Of a DNA stretch of 64,000 nucleotides, positions 35,614 to 47,202 are shown piece by piece; position 1 is the stretch's first letter; every line of letters starts with the position of its first letter. The stretch comes from Adiantum capillus-veneris (taxonomy: Eukaryota; Streptophyta; Polypodiopsida; Polypodiales; Pteridaceae). Under the pieces are notes generated by a model, which saw only the letters and a list, made by a program, of their open reading frames with translations, was not told where the DNA came from and made no database searches. The stretch covers positions 46,711,779-46,775,778 of the forward strand of contig CM043970.1 in assembly GCA_014529385.2 (NCBI GenBank), given 5' to 3'. Made by a program: the position numbers and the translations under genes.

Positions 35614-36194
35614 ATATGGGGATGCCCATGTGTTGGGGTGATAACACTTAAATCTTACCCCTCTCCCCCTTGTTAGATTTACAAATTCTAGGGCATAGTC
35701 ACCTTGGGACTGCTTTCTGGCTATCTAGCACTCTCATTCGGTTAAGAAAACCAGCAGATGAGTTAATCATGCCAAGATTTGGTTAATGATTTTGAAAAGT
35801 CTCTAGTGAATGTAGAGGGCACAAAAAGTTAGCGGCTATCGGAGCTGGTTAATCCCTCCGTTATTAGGGAAAATGACAAGGAAATACAGTTTTCAAAGCT
35901 CATTATTAGCTACGATTTGACATGTAGAAAGAGAATTGGTGACTGGTGACCGATGAGTGAGCTGGATAGCCAAGCCATGCGACCAGGTCCTGACCTCCCT
36001 TCGATTTCATGGATGTGTATGAGAGTTGTCCCATCAATTGTCAAATCTGGTTTCTCTTACGATTACCCCCTTGGTGTGGAGGCACTTGTGTGCCATGTTG
36101 AACATGTGTGAATTCATGCATCTTGGCGGAGAGACAAAGGGTGCATATGATGAGTAGATGCCATGATAAACATTGTGTATGTATGTGCACCGTT

Positions 36195-36272
<78 letters not shown>

Positions 36273-37262
36273 GGCTTTCATTGTACAACTTGCACTTCTA
36301 CATAATTTCACTACATGGCTAAATTTCACTATGTGCAGCTCATAGTCTAGAGTCTAGGGTAGAGGAGCCAGTAAGTGGCCAGGTTCCAAAGGACAGCCCT
36401 GTCCACCCACAATAAAAAAAACAAGGTGAAAATTCACTATGGCCTACATAAGGCTATTGAGAAGAAATTCATAATAAGAGACGTCTTTGTGACCGAGAAA
36501 AATAATAAGTGACACTAATAATTTGGAAAAATGTGACAATGAACTATTTATTTTACAATATATTTGAAAAGCATAAAAAATAATGCTTGACACAATACTC
36601 AATGTCCCTCTTTAAAGAGAGAGGTGCACAAATGTCAACACCCTCTCACTAATGCATAAAAGATATAATTTTAAAAAAAGTTTATTATCATTAGCTTGCC
36701 ATGTGGAGCTAATCTGCAAGCTTATCCAATGGTCTAGAGATGCACCCAAAATTCAACCCTTTACTAAGGACTAGTTATGTAGTCCAATAAAGCTGCACCT
36801 AAAGCAAGCACATCCTGTGTGTGCATTGGTTAGCTCACGGATAAGATGTATGCATGCAATTCGTTGACGTAAGGGTTCAATCCCTGCTGGCAGCACCGTT
36901 CCTTTTATCTCCTCGGGATCCTCTTCCTATTGGTGCTCGATTTTGTTACACACGAATTTAAAGATTTGCTGTGCATTTCGCGATGCTCCATTGCAATCGA
37001 TGTCATCTTTTACTGTTGCTGTTGTGCCCACATGAGAGCTTTTTGTTGCATCCTTAGTCGCTAAACTCAACGTCGAGTTCAACTTCATCGTCTCTATACT
37101 GGCTCCTCTCATGTGAATGCTATCAATCTTACTCTCACTCACTTGTACATATTACAACCACTTTACTCTTTAAGCATGGACATAAGTACTCTCGCTAAAA
37201 GGCCCACAAGCAATCTACTGGAAGTGTGCTTTATTGTATTACCCAGAATCTTGAGATATTCC

Positions 37263-37323
<61 letters not shown>

Positions 37324-38450
37324 CCCCCCTTGACGTCAAGCCAAAACTGTGAAGGTATTTGAACCTGCGTGGATCAGACATTGCCTCGACCCCTGTTTGC
37401 AGTAACCAATGGCGCAGTTGTCATCACAGCTGTGAGAAAACTGCCTTTGCACATTTAAAAAAAAAGGGCTGCTCCTCTACCTGGCTTGTGTCGTCCCCTA
37501 CACGCTCAACCGCCAACCTTCCTCTCGACTACTCCGATCACCTCCCTTGCAGCCTCAACCGCCACCTGCTCCCAAGTTTTTGGTGTCGCTACTGGCTTCG
37601 TGCGATGCCAACCTGCACCACTATGCCATCTGCCTGTCTCGCCTTACCTCCCCCGTCGGTCTGACTCTCGCATTGCTCGTATCTCCTTTGATTCTTTTCA
37701 CTTTTCGCTTTTATAGGATTGGGTACCCCATACCTCCGTGATGTTCCAAAGAAAACTTGTTTGCAACCCGCCACTTTGCACTCCATTTTCAATAGGAATT
37801 TCAAAATATTTTTAGACCCTTTTCGACCGTTAAAACAAGCCTCAATGATGAAACATGAAACGTCGTTCATCTCTAGGTGTTGGAGAAGTGTCCGTTCACT
37901 TACTTTCCTTTGAAAAAGAATGAAAGAATCATCTTCATCTGTGGGGTCTTTAATTCAGGGGTGTGAGACCCGTCCTACTGATCGGAGGAGAGAAGAGAGA
38001 GTTTAAATAAAAGCAAAAGCTTCTTGTTCAGACCGTCACATGTCAAGCATATAAAGCTCCAATATTTTTTTTTTAGCAAAACTCACAATTGTGAGTGGAT
38101 AGTATTAAGAACATCAGAAATATACCCCAACCTTGAGCTCAGACCGAGCCTTGAGGGTCACAGGATTACAAGTTGTCCGCTTGGCAGAGAAACCACTACT
38201 ACTCCTAGGCTTTACTTATTACAAGATGTTATGTATTGTTCTAGACCAGTCCTCTGAGGCTTGTTTGCCTCCAATCATGTGGATCATCGCTCTGCTCTCT
38301 TGTATGATTTCACAAAAGCTTGCCACAGCCAGATCCCCCTCAAACACGCGACAGTTTCTTACTTGCCAAATATGGTGCAAGAAGTAGTACCTGATTATTT
38401 GAGTGCAAACAAGAAGAGTAGGACTTCCCAACCTGCTACTAACAAAGAAC
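33568..38450 (+). repeat. Dispersed composite repeat, copy C
   Basis: The most complete copy. 33,568-34,655 matches copy B part 1, and 34,655-38,450 matches copy A. Simple-repeat sites inside: 33,568-33,655 (TG/AG), 33,830-33,875 (GA), 34,050-34,083 (CT) and 34,446-34,507 (CT/CA). Further sites are 34,951-34,982 (GA), 35,521-35,537 (C), 35,566-35,613 (CT), 36,196-36,272 (TG/AG) and 37,269-37,319 (CT). It also has SINE-like heads S4 (33,955, plus; 35,370-35,520, minus), S1 (34,681) and S2 (36,817). 37,195-37,735 is absent from copy A. Confidence 0.75.
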
Positions 38451-38824
38451 AAATCATTCTTGAAGAACTTAATTTGTCATGTCCTTTGAATCCACTTGCA
38501 TATTTTCCCAGCCATGCCGCTGATTGCCTGGCATCCCATGAAAAGGTGGGCTAGGTCTTCACTAGCTATTTTGCACCCCGAGCAACGATCGGACCCGATG
38601 CCTCTTTCTTGTATCTTTACGCCCATCGGTAGAGTACCCCACATCACTTTCCACAGAAATATCTTCATATACTGAGGCCACCTTGGCTTCCAGATGTTCT
38701 CCATGACTCCCTCCCACCGTTTTTCCTTCCAACGTCTCTTCCATAATTTGTTGAGGGGGCTACACCAATTAGCCTCGTGCATTAATGCATGGTAAATGCC
38801 TTTAGATAAGAAAGTGAAAATCAT
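38064..38824 (-). pseudogene. 5'-truncated LINE 3' end with zinc-binding domain (copy C)
   Basis: On the minus strand the C-terminal part of a plant LINE ORF2. The RT zinc-binding domain (zf-RVT) is recognisable by 'MKIFLWKVMWGTLPMGVKI', 'CSGCKIASEDLAHLFMGC' and 'W', in the ORF 38,477-38,824. In a second frame (38,219-38,452) follows the tail 'HHIWQVRNCRVFEG'. The element ends in an A run (T run 38,064-38,073). The homologous copy A fragment lacks the zinc domain part. This is a different LINE family from the one at 22.7-26.7 kb, which lacks this domain in the visible part. Confidence 0.8.
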
Positions 38825-38829
38825 TAGGT

Positions 38830-39074
38830 TGAGTTAACTAGAATTATATAAGGTGAAGCATTGTTGGGGAATGTCTCTTTTATTAAGCGATTGAGTTTTC
38901 TCCTTGCAAAGAAGCAAACTGAAAATACTAGTAGAAATTTTGAATTTGCAAGATTTTTGAACTAAGTTCTACTATATTTCACCATTTTTTCTTCTTTCCT
39001 TTACCATGGTTTGTTAATTGATTATATATATATACGTGTGTCTAAAAAAATTCAATATATATATATATATATAA

Positions 39075-39106
<32 letters not shown>

Positions 39107-39830
39107 TTTTTTTTTTAATGTATGTATGTGTATAAAATTTTTAGAGTTATGTAAGGTAAAGTTTCACTTTAACATTCTAAAATAATAGAATGCAAGAGAA
39201 GTCAAGCCATGTGAGGATGTGAAATGAAAGGTGAAATAGAAAGATCATTTAATAGTTTAAAATGGAAATAACATTTAAGGCAAGTCTCAATCATCACGGA
39301 AAACATTGAAAGTATACCTAACTCAACCCCTCTGTAAGGCTTCTTTTAAAAAGCAAATAAGAGTAATGTATCTTGGTAAGATGAATTCTCCTCCGCTAGG
39401 CCAACCTGCTTGCGGCTGAATCCCGTCGATCTACAACAGGATGCTCGGCACTCATTCTCCAGCGCCAACCCTTGACCTATTGTGTCCTCTCAGTTGTTGT
39501 TGCGTCCATCAACCTCTTGCTGAGTCCCAACCTTTAGAGATTGCGTGAGCTACCTCGCAAGTCTTGTCTGACCTACTGCGATGCCGCCTTCTGGAAATAT
39601 TTCTTTGCACGTTTCTGCTCGCTAGAGTTGCCATAGAAAATCGTGAGCACTAGCGATTAATATCTCCTTCACACTGTAATTATTAGCTACCTTAGTCTGT
39701 TACCTCTTCGTGTGATTAGTATCTCTTTACTTAGAGATATTAATCAGTTTTTGTTGCCCGCCCCTATCCAACTTGTTTGCTCTCAAGCTTGGTGGTTACC
39801 ACCTATCCTAAGGTGCTTGGTCCTCTCATC
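38830..39830. other. Unassigned A/T-rich stretch
   Basis: Contains (AT)n and (GT)n tracts at 39,021-39,106. No gene recognised. Confidence 0.6.
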
Positions 39831-39849
39831 TTTTCTTGTTTTCGTAGAG

Positions 39850-41015
39850 TGGTGCTAAAAATGGAATTCGAGACCCTGTCCATGGAGGAAGACATCATCA
39901 AGTTTTCACAAATGCTCACGACTAAGAAAATATCGACGAATGAGTGAGTCGTTTCGATGGATGAAGGGGAAGGTACGACTTCATGACCTTCGAACGACAT
40001 CGTAATGAAGAGGGGGTCTCCGGAAAGTGGACTTGCTCGGATGATTAATAATGCTCTCGTGGAGGACAAGGTCCTCTTGGTTAAAGAAAAAGGAAAAGAG
40101 CTAGTCCAAACTATAGAGGAAATCAATTTCAAGGTGAAGAATTTGCTCCAAAGCAAAATGTAGTGGGCTTTTCAACTAAGGGGACTGAAAGATTTTTGGC
40201 CAATAGAGTTTTAGAAATGCTTTGGCTGTTCAACTGAGCAAATCCAATTAGAAAGATTTTTTGAAGCCTATTAAACAGTTCCTGTGGAAAAGCAACACGA
40301 AACCCTCAACCCCTTACCAATGGGGAAATGGGAATGGGTAGCGAGACCAAAGAGTCAAGGTGGAATTGGGATTATTGAACCCATGGTACATGCAAAAGAT
40401 TTGTGTACGAAACTGGTGATCTCATTGATGGTCCAAAAGGAGGAATGGGCTATTATGGCCTGGCATATGATCAATGAAGCAAAGCTTGCCTCGGAAGGCA
40501 GCACCTGGAAGAATGCCACAGTGTATGACAAGATTTTGGCACCCTTTTGGACACTTCTAAATCTTGAAGGCTGCATAGGGGAGCTAGCGTAAAAGTGCAA
40601 CAAAGCAGATTCAACCCTAGAATGCGATGAGAATTTTAAATACTTCAAGGATTCCTCTCTCCCCCTGGCTCTCCAAACTTGGGAAGGGTTCCTTGGACCC
40701 CTTCTGGAGGGAAGTTGCATGCTTCAATAAACAAGACAGGAATTTCTAAACTGTCTCATCTTTGGGATGACATATGATTTTACTGGAAGGATGTGGAGGT
40801 CGTAGTAATGCAACATAACTTCAGTATGTACAAAAGGCTTATGATCATTAGAGATTGAAAGTGCTTGCAGCCTCACCTCCACCTGTCAATGGATCAAAAA
40901 TTGATTGGAGAGTTAGGCATTGGCCAAAGAATAGGGTGTTCTCACCTCCCAAGACCAAGAGTACCTATAATGTGCTCATATACAAAGAGGATTGGTTCAA
41001 CCCACTCACCAAAAT
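39850..41015 (+). pseudogene. LINE ORF2 fragment, plus strand
   Basis: Degenerate plus-strand code with plant LINE features after the RT core: 'KPIKQFLWKSN' near 40,262, 'VARPKSQGGIGI' near 40,337-40,372 and 'IDWRVRHWPKNRVFSPPKTK' near 40,900-40,960. Frames change several times. The upstream part (39,850-40,163), with an E/K-rich segment, may belong to the same element but carries no diagnostic motif. Similarity stops just before 41,026, where the E3 LTR is placed. Confidence 0.6.
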
Positions 41016-41025
41016 CTAGAACCAA

Positions 41026-42027
41026 TGAGAATTAATCTCCCAAAAAGACTATTGGATAGTCAAAAGGTCCAATGAGAAATAAGCAGCCCACAAATTTGGT
41101 TAATTCCTATTGGCCAGAAGACTAAAAGGTCCAATAAGAATTTAGATAATTAAACTAATTATATAAGATTTTACAAAAAGGGAAAAAGGGTGGACACTTG
41201 TCACAAGGCTCTTGACTTGGCATCTCAAATGCTATTGGCTAAGCTTTTCAAGGGCCAATAGGATGTCAACAAGAGTAAATTGGAAAAGGGGTTGCCCAAG
41301 AAGAGAGAGAAGCCTCAATTTTGCCTAACACAATTACACACACACTCACACAACTCATGTGTAGAGCAAGAAAGTCATCTCCTTCTCGAAGCTTTAATGG
41401 AAGCTCATCTTCTTCTCCAAGTTTTGAGAATGAGGCCTACACCAACAACTCTTGGATATGGAATGCAAATCCAACCAAGAGACAAGCTTCAATGCCATGC
41501 TTCTCTCCTCTTTTATCTAATTGCTAAGCTAAGCTAAGCTACAAGAGTAATTAAGTGAGGACATACTTGTTTCTCGTAAGAATACTCCTTCCTCTAGATC
41601 TACTCTCATACCCCGCTAGCTCTCACCATCTCGAATGTGTGTGAGGTCTTGGGTTTGAGACCGTGAGGGAATTGATGTTATGTGTTATCACGTGTGAGTT
41701 TGGTGCATGAAGCTTCCATCTTCAGTGCACCAATGAGTTTTTACCAAGAAACACAAAAAATTGTATTGTACAAAGTCTCTCTTAATGGTAGAAGCTATAT
41801 TACAAATGCCTAATGGAGGGGGGACCGGTCGATGTAAGTTGCCAGTTTTTCTATTTCTCTCCCTCTTTCAAGTATTCTTATGCCAAACTAATTAGGTGTT
41901 ATGCTAATGTTGTTATCTCCAACCAAGCACTCTTCTATGCTCATTAGGAACTTGCTCTTAATGAAACGCTCACTATGTTAAGTTATTTTCTGCTATTTAC
42001 AAGCTATTTAGACCATCAAATGTTACA
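41026..42027 (+). repeat. E3 5' LTR
   Basis: The right end TTACA at 42,027 is fixed by the primer site. The left end is inferred from the TG at 41,026, just after LINE sequence, and from equal spacing to shared blocks in the solo LTR (30,406-31,417). A TATATAAG stretch near 41,158 is a possible TATA box. Confidence 0.6.
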
Positions 42028-42028
42028 T

Positions 42029-42040
42029 TGGTATCAAAGC
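42029..42040 (+). promoter_or_regulatory. E3 primer-binding site
   Basis: TGGTATCAAAGC, one mismatch from the plant initiator-Met site TGGTATCAGAGC, one base after the LTR end. Confidence 0.8.
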
Positions 42041-42416
42041 TATCAGTTTCTCTTTCCTTGCTCAAGAAGAGAGGTCCTCAAGCTTGCTACAAACGATTGG
42101 TATTATTAATTGCATGAGGGTAAGTAGAATAGGGATTTATTGTCCTTGAGGTGCGCTTGCTTTGTTTAGTTAACAGAGTATCACCGTCGAGAGCTATGGT
42201 CCTACGGCTTAACCATTATTGAGCTATTAGAAGCTTGACAGGAACTGGTGCTGATTGGGCTATGATAAATTCTCCCTTCTATTCCTTGCAATTAATGATA
42301 TTTTGAGCCACGAGTATAGATGCTTGAGTGCTTATCTTTGAAAGTAAACAGGAGTAGCAACTAGGGCTTGAAGTACCAAAGTACAAGTAAAAATTTACAC
42401 CTAAAACTTAGTTAGA

Positions 42417-43627
42417 ATGGCTGACAATAGTAGAGAGAGTGAAATTAATGTTGATGGTTTTGATTTTGCTAATGATCAAGCTACTAATGATGCTCCTATG
42501 CTTGTGAACTATCTTGTTACTAGGCTTCAACAAGCATGAGCAACCCATCCCTCCAAGGAGAAGTGCAACAACAACTACGCATCCATGGGATTCTTCAATC
42601 TCCTCACCTAGAAGAGGGAGTTCCTATGAAAGATCTTAGTGAGATTTCTAAAAGAGGGCTCTCTACGGTGAGAGAAGAGGAGGACCCATACGAAGGGCTC
42701 AAAAGCTTACAAGTTGAAGGGGCAACTCCCTCACAAAGGAGAGCCCAAATCTCAACAATAGAGCCTTCACCGAAAGAACGAGAAAGAAGTGAATCTCCTG
42801 CCACCTCAGTGGAGATGGCACCACAAAGACGGCAAGCAAAACGCTCTCCAGCACCCCCTAAACGGAGAAGACCATGGCATAGTCCTTCTCAACATAATTA
42901 AAAGAAGGAAGAAAGGAAGTATGAGAAGAAAAAGGTGCGAAAGAGTTCACCCTCTTCTCCATCTTCATCATCCTCCTCCTCTTCTGAAGGAAGTGATGGT
43001 GCTACTCCCAAAGAACTCAAAAAGAGAGGCCATAGGAAATCCTATGCAGCTTGGAAGAGGTCGTTCAAGCTCAAACTGTTCAAAGAGTGAGGAAAGATTA
43101 TCTCTTTTCTTACCTACGATGGCACCTTTGGTGCTATGGACAAAGTCTTGGCCTTCATCCAACAATTCGATGTGGCGTTTGGAGATGAGGGCTTCATCGA
43201 GTCCTCTAAGATACGCCATGTAGCTATGCATTTCCAAAAGTCTGTCAGGCAATGGTGGTCTAGCCTACAAGCACATAGTGAAGCTCCACAAACATGAAAG
43301 CTTTAAGAGCTTCCATTATGAAGCAGTTTTTGACTAGCGATGCCAAAGACAAAGTACTCACCAAATGGCAAAGAGTATGTCAAATCCCAAAGGCCTCGCA
43401 CTATTTCAGCGGTCATATACCATACTATGGTGGCTTCATGAATCAACTTCCAACAAGGGGCTAAGAAAAATCTTAAGCCCATGGAAACCAAAGACCGTAA
43501 TGAGCCTAAGTCTATCTAAAGAGTATGTCAACTCCCAAAGGCCTCGCACTATTTTAGCAGTCATACACCATACTATGGTCGCTTCATGAATCAACTTCCA
43601 ACAAGGGGCTAAGAAAATCTTAAGCCC
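42417..43627 (+). pseudogene. E3 gag (broken)
   Basis: A likely start is ATG at 42,417 ('MADNSRESEINVDGF'). An in-frame stop at about 42,537 is followed by further frames. A charged S/E/K/R-rich stretch (42,540-43,010) precedes the Gag core, readable near 43,090-43,330 ('TYDGTFGAMDKVLAFIQQFD', 'AMHFQKSVRQWWSSL'). A 148-bp tandem duplication at 43,373-43,658 (period not a multiple of 3) shifts the frame again. Confidence 0.8.
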
Positions 43628-43658
43628 ATGGAAACCAAAGACCGTAATGAGCCTAAGG
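43373..43658 (+). repeat. 148-bp tandem duplication in E3 gag
   Basis: Unit one starts 'gagtatgtcaa' at 43,373 and unit two at 43,521. They differ at a handful of positions. Unit one ends with a 10-nt piece not seen at the end of unit two. The period of 148 changes the reading frame. Confidence 0.9.
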
Positions 43659-44380
43659 GGAAGGACCATGTCCAAAAGTCTCTCAAGGGTAGTTTCAACA
43701 ACAACAAAGCTAAGGAGAAGGGAGTCTACAAAGGCAAAAATAGAGTCTCTCCTAAAGATCTAGAGCGTTATCGCAAGGATAACTGTTGTTTCAAATGTGG
43801 GGAGCAAGGGTATGCTTATCGTGCTTGCCCACAAAATAACACACGCAATGAACCTCCTAGAGCTTCCATAGTTGAAGTTCAAGAAGAAGATGCTCATTGC
43901 AAAGGATCTCCTCTATGTCATGCTTGGGGAAAGGTAAGAGAATATGATGCTTTCATTCTCTTCGACAATGGCTCTACTCACAATTTCATATCCACAGAGT
44001 TGGTCACTAAGCTAGGAATCCAAGCCTTTGAGATGGGAAATACCCTACCAGCTGATGGTTCTTTCAAGGGAGAAGAAGTCCCAATTACTCCCTTAATTGG
44101 GAATTTGAGGCTTCATGTCCAAAGCTATGTGGACAAAGAGGATTTCTTCATCTCTCCCCTTAAGCATGAAGACGTAATCCTAGGGGCACCATGGTTTGAT
44201 CACATGGCGGCCAACATCAAGTCCTTTGAAAGGCAAATTTACTTTAAGTATAGGGACAAAGACATGTACACATATGATAACAAGTCAGGTAACACTATAC
44301 CTCTTGTACATAAGAAAGCTTTTGATAAGTCAATAAAGAGCTCTATTTCCATGTACATGATATTTGTAAAAGGCTCTTAA
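43628..44380 (+). pseudogene. E3 zinc knuckle and protease
   Basis: A 250-codon open frame. The zinc knuckle at about residues 53-66 reads 'CFKCGEQGYAYRAC': the usual histidine of CCHC is tyrosine (CAT to TAT), which should abolish zinc binding. Protease at about residues 105-200: 'AFILFDNGSTHNFIS' with D-N-G-S where D-S/T-G-S is usual, then 'VILGAPWFDHMAANI'. The frame ends at 44,380; RT begins in another frame at about 44,470. Confidence 0.85.
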
Positions 44381-44469
44381 AATGAACCTAATGTTTTGTC
44401 AAATAAAAATAAAGCGAATAAAAAATAATTAGGGTTATCTAATTTCCTTAATTAATTCCAAGATGTTTT

Positions 44470-44941
44470 AATTGAAGACATCCCTAACGAATTGCCTCCA
44501 AAACGAGGGTATGATGACCATGCATATGAGCTTCTTCCAGGAAGCTCACCGCCTAATAAACCTCCTTATCGAGTTTCTCAAGGTCAACAAGAGGAAATTA
44601 TGAGGCAAGTGCATGAGTTGGTTGAAAAAGGAATGGCTAGGCCTAGTTCATCTCCATTTTGCTCACCAATTTTATTAGTGCAAAAGAAAGATCGCACATA
44701 TCGTATGTGTGTTGACTATAGAGCACTAAATTGGATCACTATCAAAAATAGGTTTCCTGTTCTGCGGGGGTAGAAGACCTATTTGATAACCTACAACGAT
44801 CGACCTACTTCGGTAGGATTGACCTAAAAAGTCGCTATCACCAAATAAGGATAGTGGATCAAGACATTGTAAAGACCACATTTCGCCCTACGTTTGGTCT
44901 CTACAAATTTATTGTCCTGCCTTTTGGCTTGACCAATGCAC
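44470..44941 (+). pseudogene. E3 reverse transcriptase, N-terminal half
   Basis: RT motifs: 'HAYELLPGSSPPNKPPYRVS', 'VEKGMARPSSSPFCSPILLV', 'YRMCVDYRALN', a frameshift near 44,765, then 'DLFDNLQRSTYFGRIDLKS' and 'LPFGLTNA' up to the E2 insertion point. The next codons ('PTIFNRMMENL') continue at 51,706. Confidence 0.9.
44938..44941 (+). repeat. Target-site duplication of E2, left copy (GCAC)
   Basis: GCAC directly precedes the TGACGGG end of E2. The identical GCAC follows the far end at 51,706-51,709. Removing E2 and one GCAC restores the RT codons for L-T-N-A-P-T. Confidence 0.9.
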
Positions 44942-45550
44942 TGACGGGAGCAAAGCGAACCCCGAACCCCTGACGGCCTCTAAAACACCGGGGTCCGAAT
45001 GGAGCACCTCGAGCCTGTCATGGTAAAGCAAACACGGGGACACCACCTAGCTTCAGCGGCTAGGACGCAAACAACACACCACCATAACAAAGTTTTCATC
45101 CAAGAGAGATGGATGCTTGGGAGTAATGATGAAGAGGAAAGGGAATGAGATCAAGAGAGAGAGAGAGAGGGTGAGGGAGGGGGTATAGCGGCTTAGTACT
45201 TAGGCACCACAAAAGGATGGCGAATCCGCACACCCTTCACACATACACAAGCTCACTCCAAACACAAGACTAGGTGGCGATTCCGCACACCTCACATGGG
45301 CAAAACATTGCAAGAAAACATACTCACAAAACCTCAAGCTTTATTTAGAGAATAAGGCGATGAAATGGGGAGCATAGGGTAGGGGAATGAGAAGGGAGAG
45401 CGTGGTAGAGCACATGGCGGATAGGTGGGAGTTGATGGCGAAGACTCGCACGAGGGTTATGGCCATCATCCTTCATTTAGTTTCCCTTCATCTTCCATAG
45501 CCCAAGGGTGTAGAGATCATGCTCAAGAAGAGCATGGTGATTGCGGTGAT

Positions 45551-45700
45551 GGTGATGGTGTGGGTGTGTGTGTGTGTGTGTGCACTAGGCACACACAGTG
45601 CATAGTGTACTCTTTGGTGATGGTGTGTATGTGTGTGTGTGCACTAGGCACACACAATGCATAGTGTATTCTTTGGTGATGTTGTGTGTGTCTTTAGTGT
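45551..45700. repeat. 60-64 bp minisatellite in E2 LTR
   Basis: Three units start GGTGATGGTG or GGTGATGTTG at 45,551, 45,615 and 45,675. Each of the first two contains TGTGTGTGC, a short loop and GCACACACA, an inverted repeat. The other LTR has the same array at about 50,716-50,860. Confidence 0.85.
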
Positions 45701-45714
45701 GATGGTGACCCCTC

Positions 45715-45723
45715 TTTATATAG
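45715..45723 (-). promoter_or_regulatory. TATA box of E2 3' LTR
   Basis: The minus strand reads CTATATAAAGAGG, a canonical plant TATA box in the sense of E2. The equivalent in the 5' LTR is at 50,876-50,884. Confidence 0.6.
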
Positions 45724-46438
45724 GGGAGGAGAGGGGAGAAATTCTAGTATTTGGAAATGAAGAAATCATTATCTACATAGGCCATGTGACTGTGGGCCCC
45801 ACTTGTCTGGCTGTGTGTATATGTGCCAGAACAGCAGTCTCATGAGAGAGAGACTAAGAGAGAGAGATGGGTTGATGAAAAAAAGTGAGAGGTGACATGG
45901 AGAATAAAGTAATTACAAGAGGGGAGAGAGGGGAGTGTGTTCAGAGGTGAATCTGTGTGCAGATGTGTGTGAACACAAGAAAAATCAGGTAACCACCGGG
46001 TGGGGATGGATCTGTGGGCACCTTTTTCAGTGAAACCGAGTGTGTGTGAGTGTAGTGTGGGGGAGGTTATTTAGCTACAAGACAAGAGACATGGCACCCT
46101 TTAGAGAGAGGGGGATATTTGGGTCATGGGATATGATAGGAGAGAGAAATGGGGGGTGGGGTATACTATTTTGGAAGATAGCATAAGTTGCATGTGAGTT
46201 AGGGTGCATTATTGGTGAGTTATAATGCATTATTGGTGAGAGGTGGGGTAGCTTGAGGGGAGATAGAAAGGAGAAAGGACAAGGGGAAGAGAGAGGGGGT
46301 TGACCTTTTGAGTGGAGGAGAGGAAAAGGGACACAGGGCGGGGCAACAGTGAAGAAAAAGGAGGCAAGGTGGGGATGGGCTGCCCCGCAGGCATGAGGTG
46401 GCCTATTTTACCTTTACATAATCATACTTTATTTTTTC

Positions 46439-47187
46439 TTACTTTTTTCCAATTCCTTTTATCACTCCCTCCCTAAGAGGAGGTTTCCATGGGGTGGGGA
46501 CGAGAGAAGAGGGGTATGGGAGCTTGGCTTGTGAAAAGCCCCCATCATTAGCCCTCCCCTTTTGGCTAGAGGCATTCATGTCTCTAGGTCTGTTTCTTCT
46601 TCTGCTTAGCTGTAGGATCCGATATCGAGTTGCCTTCTGAACTAGCCATTCCATTTGGCCATTGGTGAGATTTCTGGGATATTCATGAATCTGTAACAGG
46701 TCCGAGTGATAACTTGTTCCTTGGAATAGTGTTGGTTGATTAAAGGGGAAGCCCATGGCTTCCAGAACTTTGTGCCAATGTCCTCCTGGATCCCAAGTGA
46801 AAAATAGGATCATTGTTTGCAGTGTCCGAACAATAAAATTTGCATGCCAAATTGGATCAAATTTGTAACCACCAGTAGCGAGAGGGGAAATGAGCATCTT
46901 GGCTCCTGCAAAGACGGAACTGAAAATTATGATTCCCAAGAGTGTACCAAGAATCCACCATATATGGCCGCCTTGTTGGTGTGTGAGCTCAAGTTGTCTT
47001 CAGAGTCCTCCTTACTACCATTAGAAAAAACTGCAAGTATATCATGCTTCTTTTGGGTGTGCTCAAACATGTCAGCTTCCTTTACTGATGCTAATAGCAA
47101 GCCACCTACCTTGCGGCTTAAATTCAAGCGTAATCCACTTACCTTTCTCCAAAGAGAGGATGCACTATTTGTAAAAAATTGTACCAA
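46439..47187 (-). other. E2 ORF after gag, unknown
   Basis: Two overlapping frames lie between gag and the 3' LTR. The first (46,927-47,187, 86 codons) is mostly charged. The second (46,439-46,939) begins, in sequence upstream of its first ATG, with a hydrophobic run of the type 'ILGTLLGIIIFSSVFAG' that could span a membrane. It continues with 'PIWHANFIVRTLQTMILFF', 'WDPGGHWHKVLEAMGF' and a basic end ('RRRNRPRD'). The last 36 codons run into the LTR. No family is recognised. It could be a remnant of a 3' ORF (some plant gypsy elements carry env-like ORFs) or captured DNA. Coding is not proven. Confidence 0.4.
46548..46565 (-). promoter_or_regulatory. E2 polypurine tract
   Basis: The minus strand reads AAAAGGGGAGGGCTAA directly before the 3' LTR start TGATGGGGG. 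This is the primer site for plus-strand DNA synthesis. Confidence 0.8.
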
Positions 47188-47202
47188 ATTGTGAATGAGG
47201 TC

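Larger units (their letters stand above)
41026..44941 (+). mobile_element. E3: Ty3/gypsy element, 5' part, interrupted by E2
   Basis: Plus-strand order: 5' LTR, Met-type primer site, gag with zinc knuckle, protease and the first half of RT. At 44,941 the RT is cut by the insertion of E2; it resumes at 51,706. After about 95 bp the element ends in foreign RT sequence, so integrase and the 3' LTR are missing. Many frame changes show an old, dead copy. Confidence 0.88.
44942..46547 (-). repeat. E2 3' LTR
   Basis: About 1.6 kb. Minus strand begins TGATGGGGGC and ends CCCGTCA. It contains a 60-64 bp minisatellite (about 45,551-45,700) with TG tracts facing CA tracts, able to form hairpins. Confidence 0.95.

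Noticed and set aside
39803-40156. 117-codon minus-strand ORF
   Set aside because: It is rich in S, T and L without a domain and lies opposite sequence that reads as an E/K-rich segment next to a LINE fragment on the plus strand.
42789-43223. 144-codon plus-strand ORF overlapping E3 gag
   Set aside because: The Gag core motifs are in a different frame of the same strand, so this is an alternative-frame shadow.
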